From DASXRU01 sp039933315 (GTDB taxonomy: Bacteria; Acidobacteriota; Blastocatellia; Pyrinomonadales; Pyrinomonadaceae), in NCBI GenBank assembly GCA_039933315.1, contig JBDTOI010000063.1, positions 1 through 21,505 of the forward strand: a stretch of DNA of 21,505 bases, in the 5' to 3' direction. Position 1 is the stretch's first letter. Each line of letters begins with the position of its first letter. Under the pieces are notes generated by a model. That model did not search any database. It was not told where the DNA came from and was given only the letters and a program-made list of their open reading frames with translations. Below, in pieces: positions 1 to 6,120 of this stretch. Both the position numbers and the translations under genes were made by a program.

Positions 1-32
1 TAGCCGAAGCGGCAACCCTGGGCTGGAGGGCA

Positions 33-49
33 GAACCGCTTTGCGGTTC
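33..49 (-). terminator. Hairpin downstream of the peroxiredoxin gene
   Basis: A perfect 7-bp stem (33-39 with 43-49) closes on a TTT loop, starting 9 bp past the end of the peroxiredoxin stop codon. Outer arms 1-6 and 51-56 are also complementary (tagccg / cggcta). There is no clear U-tract, so it could be part of an intergenic repeat truncated by the window edge rather than a classical terminator. Confidence 0.35.
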
Positions 50-58
50 CCGGCTATG

Positions 59-658
59 CTACTGGCCGGCCCTTAACTTCTTCAGCGCCGCTTCCACTTC
101 CTCGGTATCAGGCCGTTCCTTGTAATCGCTTTCGACTTTGCTCCAGGCAACCCGTCCATCCTTATCGATGAGGTAAACCGAGGGGTGGGGGATACCTTCA
201 AATTTCTGCCCATTATAGTCCGGATCGCGAATTCCGTAGGCGTCGATCACCTTGTGACCCGGGTCGGACAATATGGGAAAGTTGATCTCGCCCTTGCCGT
301 CGGCGGAAATGTTTTCCGCAAACTGTTTGCTTTCGGCCGGACTGTCAACGCTGATCGCATAGACGCGAATTTGCCCTTCACGTTTTACCAGAGAACGCAG
401 CTCGGCCAACTGCCGAGCACAGTAGGGTCACCAGTTGCCTCGGTAAAAAACCAGCACGGTGGGCATGCTGCCACGCGCCGAAGAAAGGGTAACTTTTCGA
501 TTGTTGTGATCCTCCAGCGTAAAGTCGGGAGCCATCTCACCAACCACCACCGGGGAATTACGCGGTTTAAGGTCACCGCCGGTTAGAGGCGAGTTAAGTT
601 TCGCACATGCGACACTCCCGATGATTAATGTAATGACTCCTAAAACTTTGAGATTCAC
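59..658 (-). CDS. Probable selenocysteine-containing peroxiredoxin-like lipoprotein
   Basis: Thioredoxin-fold AhpC/TSA (peroxiredoxin-like) protein, expected to reduce peroxides or exchange thiols. One frame runs from 658 to the TAG at 59-61 and is broken only by a TGA at 428-430. Upstream codons read VLVFYRGNW and downstream codons PYCARQLAEL. Family members carry FYRGxWCPxC here, so the TGA sits on the first redox Cys. Read as Sec the protein has 199 residues, with U77 and C80 forming a UxxC pair. No other Cys exists except C18, in a weak lipobox (GSVAC) after a hydrophobic stretch (about 4-14). The GTG start at 658 is chosen because AAGGAG lies 10 nt upstream and because it places the signal at the N-terminus; an ATG at 715 would add 19 polar residues. 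Both halves are family-like without frameshift. The gene lies 70 bp after the S46 peptidase gene, possibly cotranscribed. The alternative is a Cys-to-stop pseudogene. Selenocysteine synthesis genes are not in the window. Confidence 0.85.
400..430 (-). promoter_or_regulatory. Candidate bacterial SECIS element with the Sec UGA codon
   Basis: In the mRNA the UGA (430-428) is followed by 9 nt and then a perfect hairpin: 5' arm GCUCGGC (418-412), loop AGUUG (411-407), 3' arm GCCGAGC (406-400). Sixteen nucleotides separate the UGA from the apical loop, and G is the second loop base. Known bacterial SECIS elements are stem-loops just downstream of UGA inside the coding region, with a G among the first two loop bases and a UGA-to-loop distance of roughly this size. 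The arms also encode ARQLAEL, so part of the pairing may reflect protein constraint. SelB binding is inferred. Confidence 0.72.
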
Positions 659-668
659 GTCCTGAGAT

Positions 669-674
669 CTCCTT
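669..674 (-). promoter_or_regulatory. Shine-Dalgarno site fixing the peroxiredoxin start
   Basis: AAGGAG in the mRNA lies 10 nt before GTG at 658-656. It supports the GTG start, directly before the hydrophobic signal stretch, over the ATG at 715. Confidence 0.6.
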
Positions 675-728
675 GTCCTGGAAAGGGAAAGCCCCTTCGC
701 CTTGAGCCACCGCAAAGCCCAACAAGCC

Positions 729-2816
729 CTACCCGCGAATCAACTCGTCCGCAATTTCGTTGGCATTGAAGACCTTGCGGAGGACTTCCAGCATGCCGCG
801 CGAATCTACTGAGATGGCGCGGTTGACGGACTCGTCGTAGTAGAAGTCTCCGACTAAGCTCTGGATGTTGCCGTCGAAGATTAGGCCTACCAGTTCGGCG
901 TTTTTGTTGATTGTGGGCGAGCCGCTGTTGCCGCCGATGATGTCATTGGTGGAGACGAAGTTGAAGGAGGTCTTCAGGTCGAGGGAAGATTTTTTGTCCA
1001 GCCATCTTTGCGGCAGCGTGTATGGGAACTGGGATTTGAATTGGGTCGAACGATCGTAGAGGCCGCCCAGGGTTGTGAACGGTGTGATCTTCTTGCCGTT
1101 TTCGGTGTAGCCTTTCACGGCGCCGTATGACAGTCGCAGGGTGAAGGTGGCGTCGGGGTAGAGTTTGGTGCCTTCGTTTTCGAAACGGGCGCGGGCTATC
1201 CTGGCGTAGTTGGGGCGCTCGACTCCGGTGACTTCGCTTTCATAGCGCTTGCGCAACTCGCGGGCTTTCGGATCGATTAGACGAGCGAGCATGATCATGG
1301 GATCGGTGGAAGACTCAATCGCCCGCCAGCCGCCTCCGGCTAACTCTTTGCGATAGGCTACGTCCTTTAGCTTTGTGACCTCGATCAATTCGTTGGCGCG
1401 CGCTTCGGGGGTCTTGCCGTTCAGGACTTGTTTGGCCAGAGCGTTGTCAGGGCCGAGAAGTTCGACCATGAAGCCGAGTGAATCGGCCAGTTTCAGCTTC
1501 TCGAAATCCTCGTGGATAGGGGCCTCGGAATAGAGTCCCAGCTCCAGTGAAGCGCGGCGCGCGTCGGTGAACTCCGGCAAGCGCTGGCCGTTGGGCTTCT
1601 CGCTCTCGGCAGCCAGCCGGACGAGGGTGCGCGCAACGCCGAACAGAGTAGTGTTGAAGCCGGCGGCCTGATCGAAGATTCTTCGCTCGCGAATATACGA
1701 CGGCAGTCCCTTGTGGGCGTTCGCGATTGCGTCCCAGGCGGTGCCGTACATCTTTTGTCTTTCCGGATTTGCGGCAATCGACTTGCGCAGAGCTGCCTCT
1801 TGCATGCTCTTGCTGTCGATTAACGTCCTGTCTTTCAAGCCGGCAATTTGTCCGCGATAGACTTTGAGCGCATTTTGCACGCTGTTCAATTCACCCTGCG
1901 ACTGGCGGTTTTGCTCCTCGCCCATCGCCATATATTTCTTCAGCATGGTTTCGCGGCGCTCCAGCATGCGAAGCAGTATCGGGATACTGGTGTCACGCAT
2001 TTCCTGCAAGTGGGCGACGACATTCAGGCGCGCGGTTGAACCGGGATGGCCGGTGACGAAAACGAGCTCGCCGTCTTTCGCTCCCGCTTTAGACCATTTG
2101 AAATAGCTTTCGGGGTGCACAGGGCGATCGTTTTCGTAAACGCGCACCAGGGACATGTCGATGTTGAAGCGCGGGAAATTGAAATTGTCCGGGTCGCCGC
2201 CAAAGAAGGCCGCCTGGAACTCAGGGACAAAAACCAACCGCACGTCGGTGTATTTCTTGTAACGATAAAGATTGTATTGGCCACCCTGGTAGAGGGTCAC
2301 CACATCGGATCGGAAACCGCTGGCTTTGGTTGATTCACCTTCGATGGCTGTGATTTCGGCGCGGCGGGCGGTGAAGCCATCGGCGTCGGACATGCCGGCT
2401 TTGACGGCGGCGTTGACGCGCGCGGTAACGTCTTCGATGCTCTCCAGCACGTTCAGCTCAAGGCTGGGGGCTTTGATTTCTTCGGCGCGGGTGCGGGCGA
2501 CGAAACCTTCCTTCGCATAATCCTTCTGCGGGGTGCTGACTTCACCCACTATGTCTTCGACAATGTGATAGTTGGTGAGCACCAGGCCATCCTGTGAAAC
2601 GAAGGAGCCGGAGCCGCCGTTGTTGAAACGGACGGAGGCCTTCTGAACTCTCTTGAGCCAGTCGTCGGTGATTTCGAAGCCGTATTTGCGTTTGATCTCG
2701 GCGCGAGGGACGTTGTTGAAGGTCCACATGCCTTCGTCGGCACGGGCGATGAATTGCAGTGACTGCAGGGAAAAGACCGCGACGATGAGCGCGCACAAAA
2801 GTTTTCTAAATTTCAT
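729..2816 (-). CDS. S46-family dipeptidyl-peptidase, secreted (DPP7/DPP11-like)
   Basis: Serine exopeptidase of MEROPS family S46, which removes dipeptides from peptide N-termini in the periplasm or at the cell surface. It has 695 residues, close to the usual length of about 700. Residues 1-26 form a signal peptide ending near ARA, followed by the family-typical DEGMW. Likely catalytic triad: H84 (in LVLTNYHIVED), D220 (in FPRFNIDMSLVRVY) and S631 (in IIGGNSGSP). The residue 18 after the serine is G649 (LIFDGN). In characterised S46 enzymes this position is Gly in DPP7-type enzymes, which prefer hydrophobic P1, and Arg in DPP11, which prefers acidic P1, so a DPP7-like preference is inferred. 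The catalytic His motif is NYHIV rather than the more common NHHC. The ATG is preceded by GAGG at 6-nt spacing. The peroxiredoxin gene follows on the same strand. Confidence 0.93.
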   Translation of the reverse strand: MKFRKLLCALIVAVFSLQSLQFIARADEGMWTFNNVPRAEIKRKYGFEITDDWLKRVQKASVRFNNGGSGSFVSQDGLVLTNYHIVEDIVGEVSTPQKDYAKEGFVARTRAEEIKAPSLELNVLESIEDVTARVNAAVKAGMSDADGFTARRAEITAIEGESTKASGFRSDVVTLYQGGQYNLYRYKKYTDVRLVFVPEFQAAFFGGDPDNFNFPRFNIDMSLVRVYENDRPVHPESYFKWSKAGAKDGELVFVTGHPGSTARLNVVAHLQEMRDTSIPILLRMLERRETMLKKYMAMGEEQNRQSQGELNSVQNALKVYRGQIAGLKDRTLIDSKSMQEAALRKSIAANPERQKMYGTAWDAIANAHKGLPSYIRERRIFDQAAGFNTTLFGVARTLVRLAAESEKPNGQRLPEFTDARRASLELGLYSEAPIHEDFEKLKLADSLGFMVELLGPDNALAKQVLNGKTPEARANELIEVTKLKDVAYRKELAGGGWRAIESSTDPMIMLARLIDPKARELRKRYESEVTGVERPNYARIARARFENEGTKLYPDATFTLRLSYGAVKGYTENGKKITPFTTLGGLYDRSTQFKSQFPYTLPQRWLDKKSSLDLKTSFNFVSTNDIIGGNSGSPTINKNAELVGLIFDGNIQSLVGDFYYDESVNRAISVDSRGMLEVLRKVFNANEIADELIRG

Positions 2817-2886
2817 TGTCTACCTCAATCGGATAATCTACGGGAGAAGGTTTTAGAGCATTTTAGGGGCCAATTGGATGCCTGAA

Positions 2887-2916
2887 TAAGTAACGTTTGC
2901 GGGGGTATAATGTCAA
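2887..2916 (-). promoter_or_regulatory. Possible sigma-70 promoter for the S46 peptidase
   Basis: On the minus strand a perfect TTGACA (2916-2911) is followed after 17-18 nt by a weak -10 (TTACTT or TACTTA, around 2893-2887). A start near 2880 would give a leader of about 65 nt to the ATG at 2816. The -35 match is exact and the -10 is poor, so this is tentative. Confidence 0.3.
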
Positions 2917-2933
2917 GAAGCCAGGAAAGAGTT

Positions 2934-3209
2934 TAGACAGGGTTAACAAGATTTACATGATAGAGAAGTAGGGATGGATGGTCGGTTGAGATTCTCATTA
3001 ACGCCGCGTACGGTGATAAATCGTAACGGTGTGGTACCAGGGCTTTACCGCGTCAGGGTAAACCGTTGAAACGGTTAGAAGGTCACAAATGAAGTCAGGT
3101 CACCTGGCTGAAGCCAGGTGTTAATGAGATTGGTACCCGCAAACCGGGGTGGCCCGTAGCTCAGGTAGTTCTTCCTTGCTGTTCTTGTGAATCTTGTTAA
3201 TCCTGTCTA
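2934..3209. repeat. 276-bp MITE-like element with 23-bp terminal inverted repeats
   Basis: The left end (2934-2956, starting TAGACAGGGTTAACAAG) matches the reverse complement of the right end (3187-3209) at 21 of 23 positions. The interior has no credible ORF but holds two perfect hairpins with TGAA loops (3061-3076 and 3101-3120). It also has a second inner inverted match: ctcattaac near 2994 against gttaatgag at 3120-3128. It fills most of the gap between the divergent S46 and helix-hairpin-helix genes and ends 20 bp before the ATG of the latter. No transposase is present. It could be a non-autonomous mobile element or several small repeats nested together. Confidence 0.6.
3061..3120. repeat. 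Two REP-like hairpins with TGAA loops
   Basis: Hairpin 1 (3061-3076) is AACCGT-TGAA-ACGGTT. Hairpin 2 (3101-3120) is CACCTGGC-TGAA-GCCAGGTG. Stems differ completely while the loop is the same, and the same loop recurs in hairpins at 5891-5910 and 5971-5988. They lie inside the 2934-3209 element. Confidence 0.7.
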
Positions 3210-3229
3210 TCAAAGGGCTAAACAAACGG

Positions 3230-3691
3230 ATGAATAATGAAGAGATTGCGGAACGGTTTTATCGGATGGCGGCGCTGATGGAGGTGCGGGGGGATGATCC
3301 GTTTCGGCTGCGATCGTATCGGAATGCGGCTGAGGCGCTGGAGACCTGGCCTACTCCTCTGAAATCTATTGCGGTTGCAGAAGGGGCCGAAGGGCTGCAG
3401 ACGATTCCGGGGGTGGGGAAAGCGATTGCGGGGAAGATTGTGGAGTTGGTGGAGAAGGGGACGTTTGACGCCTGGGAGAGAATGATCAAGGAGACTCCGG
3501 AGTCGGTGTTGGAGCTTTTGACTGTTCCGGGGATTGGGCCGAAGACGGCGGCCTTACTGCATCTGCGGTTTAAGGTTTCTTCGCTGCGAGAGTTGAAGAA
3601 GTTTGCGGCTGGTGGAGGGTTAGAAATGGTAGACGGGATTGGTGAAAAAACTGCGGAGAGGATTAAGGAGAGCTTGGAAAGCGCCTGGTAA
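3230..3691 (+). CDS. Stand-alone helix-hairpin-helix protein like the PolX N-terminus
   Basis: Predicted small DNA-binding protein of 153 residues. Residues 1-45 (IAERFYRMAALMEVRGDDPFR...AAEALETW) resemble the 8-kDa-type HhH domain at the start of bacterial/archaeal family X DNA polymerases. Three HhH hairpins follow: IPGVGKAIAGKI (59-70), VPGIGPKTAALL (99-110) and VDGIGEKTAERI (134-145). The nucleotidyltransferase and PHP domains of full PolX (about 570 residues) are absent, and no continuation is seen after the stop. The protein therefore probably binds DNA without polymerase activity. The ATG at 3230 is preferred over the in-frame upstream start at 3194, because 3194 lies inside the right end of the 2934-3209 element and the family begins at NNEEIAERF. 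The RBS is weak (AAAGGG about 14 nt upstream). Stand-alone function is unknown; a truncated PolX remnant is possible, but the frame is clean and ends naturally. Confidence 0.8.
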   Translation: MNNEEIAERFYRMAALMEVRGDDPFRLRSYRNAAEALETWPTPLKSIAVAEGAEGLQTIPGVGKAIAGKIVELVEKGTFDAWERMIKETPESVLELLTVPGIGPKTAALLHLRFKVSSLRELKKFAAGGGLEMVDGIGEKTAERIKESLESAW

Positions 3692-3703
3692 TTTGGAGGC
3701 GGT

Positions 3704-3847
3704 GGCAGAGCGAAGCGGCGACACCGCTTTGGATTATCTTTAAGGATCTGAGATCCGAAATTTGAGATCTCAATAAGGGATTGCAGATCTGAAATTTGAG
3801 ATCTCAAAAGAAAACTATCCAAAGCGCCGTCGCCGCTGCGCTCTGCC
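3704..3847. repeat. 144-bp palindromic element between convergent genes
   Basis: Arms 3704-3734 and 3817-3847 are inverted repeats matching at 28 of 31 positions. The central part carries a direct repeat of a stretch ending AAATTTGAGATCTCAA (copies ending about 3773 and 3807), itself rich in the palindrome GAGATCTC. It lies between the 3' ends of the HhH gene and the phosphatase gene, so as RNA it could terminate transcription from either side. Confidence 0.7.
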
Positions 3848-3919
3848 GGCGCACTCCATAGCCAGAGCGGGGGTAAGCCCCTCTTCCTGACTGCGAGTAT
3901 TTCAAGAAGAGGGTATTCG

Positions 3920-5644
3920 TTAGCCGGCGGAGACAGCGAGGACGGCGCCTTCGGCCTGGCGCTTGACGATGACCAAAGTGATGTCGTCGGCGGCGGGGGT
4001 GCCCTGGGAGAATTTTGTTAAGGCGCTTTCGATGCGGTCGCGGATGCCGGCGGCGGAGGCGTCCAGGTTGCGCGCCACCACGTCGTACAGACGCGTGGGG
4101 CCAAACTCTTCGCCCGATGGACTCTGGGCTTCTGTTACCCCGTCTGAGTAGATCACCAGCACGTCGCCATGCAAAAGCTTGGTAGTGCCCTCACGGTACT
4201 CCGCGTCCGGCATGATTCCGAGGGGCAGACCGCCCGCCGCAAGTTGTTCCATGGTGCCGGCAGCGTGGACGATTAAGGGGGGGTTATGGCCCGCATTCAG
4301 GAATGCTAATGCACCTGTTTTCGGATCGAGCTCGGCGTAGAAGAGTGTGATGAAACGATTGGAGGGAATATTCTCAGCTAAATAACGATTAACGCCGGTG
4401 ATGGTCCTCAGGATCGAGTCGTGCGAGGCGGCTTGCGCATGAACCGCTGCGTGCAGCGATGACATCAGCAGCGCGGCCGCGGCCCCTTTCCCGGAAACAT
4501 CGCCCAGCGCAACTATCAACCGCCCGTTATCCCGCGGGATAAAGTCGTAATAATCCCCGCCGATTTCGTAGCAGGGAAAACTGATTCCTTGTAACTCATA
4601 ACCCGGCACTATTGGCGGCGCGGTCGGTTGGAAGCGTTGTTGAATCTCACTCGCCACCTGGAGCTCGTGCTCCATGCGCTCGCGCTGCAGTTGTTCGTCC
4701 AGCAAGCGTGTGTTCTCGACGCGAATGGCGGCCACGGAAGCGAGCGTCGTCAGCACCTTCAAGTGATCTTCGGTAAATCTGCCTTCCGCCATCGGTGAAT
4801 CGGCATAGATGATCCCGAACAGTTTCTCGCTAACTCCCAGAGGCACAGCCAGCACCGATCGCACACCTTGCAGCATTACCGTACCGCTCATGAAGCGCGG
4901 ATCGGCCTGCGCGTCGGAGGTCAGCACTGACTTGCCGCGCACGACTACTTCCTCGATGACGGAACGACTGACGCGGATCTCGCCGACTTCACCGGCGCGA
5001 TCGCGCAAACGGGCGACGGCAACCTGCAGATCGGCGCCGTCCTTGTTGCGCATCATGATCATGCAACGGTCTGCGGGCACGGCTTCGAAAACGAGTGCGA
5101 CGACTTGTTCCAGAGTCTCGTTGAGCGTGGCGGATGCCAGGAGCGTGATGCCCACCTTGCTGATCAAGGCCAGCAGGTCGCTGTGCTTCGCCGCCCGCGC
5201 AGCAGCGATTTCTTCCGGCTTGGTGCGCGCACCTTCGATGGCTTCCAAAAGTCCGGAGGTTGTGCGATCGGAAGAAGTCAGGGCGATGGTTGCTTCCGGC
5301 AGCGAGGTGGCGCTGTTGTCGGTAATCATGGTGGCGCCGGTACCCGAACGATAGGTGCCGTCGTCAAACATGATCTCTGTTTCGCCAATTTGAATGCGAC
5401 CGCCGACGGTAAGCGGCAGCGCGCCTTCAGCGGGCGATCCGTTGTAGAGCGTGCCGTTGGCGGAGCCCAGATCCTGCAGCACGTAGCCGTCGCCTTCGCG
5501 GCGCACTTCGGCGTGCACGCGTGAGGCGAAAGGATCGGGAATGCACAAGTCGTTGCGCGCTGAGCGACCGATCGTGATGCGCAGGCGGCCGAGCGGAAAG
5601 TTCTCGGAGGGGCGGTCCGGGTACTTGATTATTAGTTCAGGCAT
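3920..5644 (-). CDS. FHA-GAF-PP2C (SpoIIE/RsbU-type) serine/threonine phosphatase
   Basis: Soluble 574-residue signalling phosphatase. An N-terminal FHA domain (about 5-95) has GRSARNDLCIP, SRVHAEV and LGSANGTLYNG, and binds phospho-threonine peptides. A GAF domain (about 155-312) probably senses a small ligand or redox state. A PP2C/SpoIIE domain (about 345-563) has metal-ligand motifs GGDYYD (D364, D367), GDVSGKG (D382), SDGVTEA (D501) and DDITLV (D553, D554). A helical linker (about 310-340, LLDEQLQRERMEHELQVASEIQQRFQP) is typical of the RsbU class. The ATG at 5644 is chosen over the in-frame TTG at 5674 because the FHA strand begins at once (PELIIKYPD). No strong Shine-Dalgarno is visible. 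It lies 476 bp downstream of the kinase cluster on the same strand and plausibly acts as the opposing phosphatase. Its FHA subtype differs from that of the kinase and the small FHA protein. It may instead act on an anti-anti-sigma factor, as RsbU does. Confidence 0.93.
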   Translation of the reverse strand: MPELIIKYPDRPSENFPLGRLRITIGRSARNDLCIPDPFASRVHAEVRREGDGYVLQDLGSANGTLYNGSPAEGALPLTVGGRIQIGETEIMFDDGTYRSGTGATMITDNSATSLPEATIALTSSDRTTSGLLEAIEGARTKPEEIAAARAAKHSDLLALISKVGITLLASATLNETLEQVVALVFEAVPADRCMIMMRNKDGADLQVAVARLRDRAGEVGEIRVSRSVIEEVVVRGKSVLTSDAQADPRFMSGTVMLQGVRSVLAVPLGVSEKLFGIIYADSPMAEGRFTEDHLKVLTTLASVAAIRVENTRLLDEQLQRERMEHELQVASEIQQRFQPTAPPIVPGYELQGISFPCYEIGGDYYDFIPRDNGRLIVALGDVSGKGAAAALLMSSLHAAVHAQAASHDSILRTITGVNRYLAENIPSNRFITLFYAELDPKTGALAFLNAGHNPPLIVHAAGTMEQLAAGGLPLGIMPDAEYREGTTKLLHGDVLVIYSDGVTEAQSPSGEEFGPTRLYDVVARNLDASAAGIRDRIESALTKFSQGTPAADDITLVIVKRQAEGAVLAVSAG

Positions 5645-5785
5645 GGGCGTAGCAAGCGCTAGATTCTGGGGCAAAGCTGGGGCGTTGTCCAGCGAAGCGG
5701 TATTTCAGGCAACGGTGCAATTTAATATGCTCGGATGCTTCGTGACCCAGAGCCTCTGCAGACGGCTTTCCCGGAGGGTTACTAG

Positions 5786-6111
5786 CCCAGCGCTTTTAGC
5801 GCTGGGTCAGCCGCGCGCTGGAACTCATAGCGCGCTTCCAGCGTGCTTAAGCCGGTAGCTTTAGCACCACGGGCTAAAGCTGGTAAAAGTAAGCCCGTTG
5901 AAACGGGCTTCAAGAATTCCGGTGCGTAGGAACCCGGCGTAAAACGCCCGGTCTAGTAACCCCTCGGGAAAGCCGCGTGAACGCGGCTAAAGCGGTTCAA
6001 ATCCGCTAACAGATTTGAATTCCCTAACCGATTTTCGGCTGCGTTACCCTTGAAGATCCTCATCAGGCTAAAGCTCTGTGTTGGCACCGGCGCGCAAACT
6101 AACAGTTTGCG
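5786..6111. repeat. Array of REP-like hairpins between phosphatase and TPR genes
   Basis: The 476-bp gap (5645-6120) has no credible gene but at least six separate perfect or near-perfect hairpins. They are 5786-5806 (9-bp stem, TTT loop), 5857-5881 (9-bp stem, 7-nt loop), 5891-5910 (8-bp stem, TGAA loop), 5971-5988 (7-bp stem, TGAA loop), 5997-6018 (7-bp stem, 8-nt loop) and 6093-6111 (8-bp stem, AAC loop). A further imperfect one lies around 5816-5850. The last ends 9 bp beyond the TPR gene stop and could terminate that transcript. Stems are unrelated in sequence, so these are not simple tandem copies. Confidence 0.75.
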
Positions 6112-6120
6112 TTACAAGGC

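Noticed and set aside
59..409. A separate 116-residue gene starting with TTG at 409
   Set aside because: It begins in the middle of the thioredoxin fold, right after the redox motif, is in the same frame as the upstream half, and has no RBS. It is the C-terminal part of the UGA-containing peroxiredoxin.
3151..3168. tRNA-like start (GGCCCGTAGCTCAGGTAG) suggesting a tRNA gene
   Set aside because: Only the 5' acceptor and D-arm-like phrase is present. There is no closing D-stem, anticodon arm, TPsiC sequence or 3' acceptor strand. Probably coincidence or a repeat fragment.
3259..3822. 187-codon minus-strand frame opposite the HhH gene
   Set aside because: It is Ser/Pro-rich, antisense to a recognisable HhH protein, and runs into the palindromic element; no family features.
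3920..5674. Phosphatase start at the TTG at 5674
   Set aside because: The extra 10 residues (PQNLALATP region) precede the first FHA strand and are not needed; ATG 5644 begins directly at the domain.
5786..6111. Possible CRISPR-like array of repeats
   Set aside because: Hairpins differ in sequence and spacing, there is no constant direct repeat with unique spacers, and no cas gene is present.
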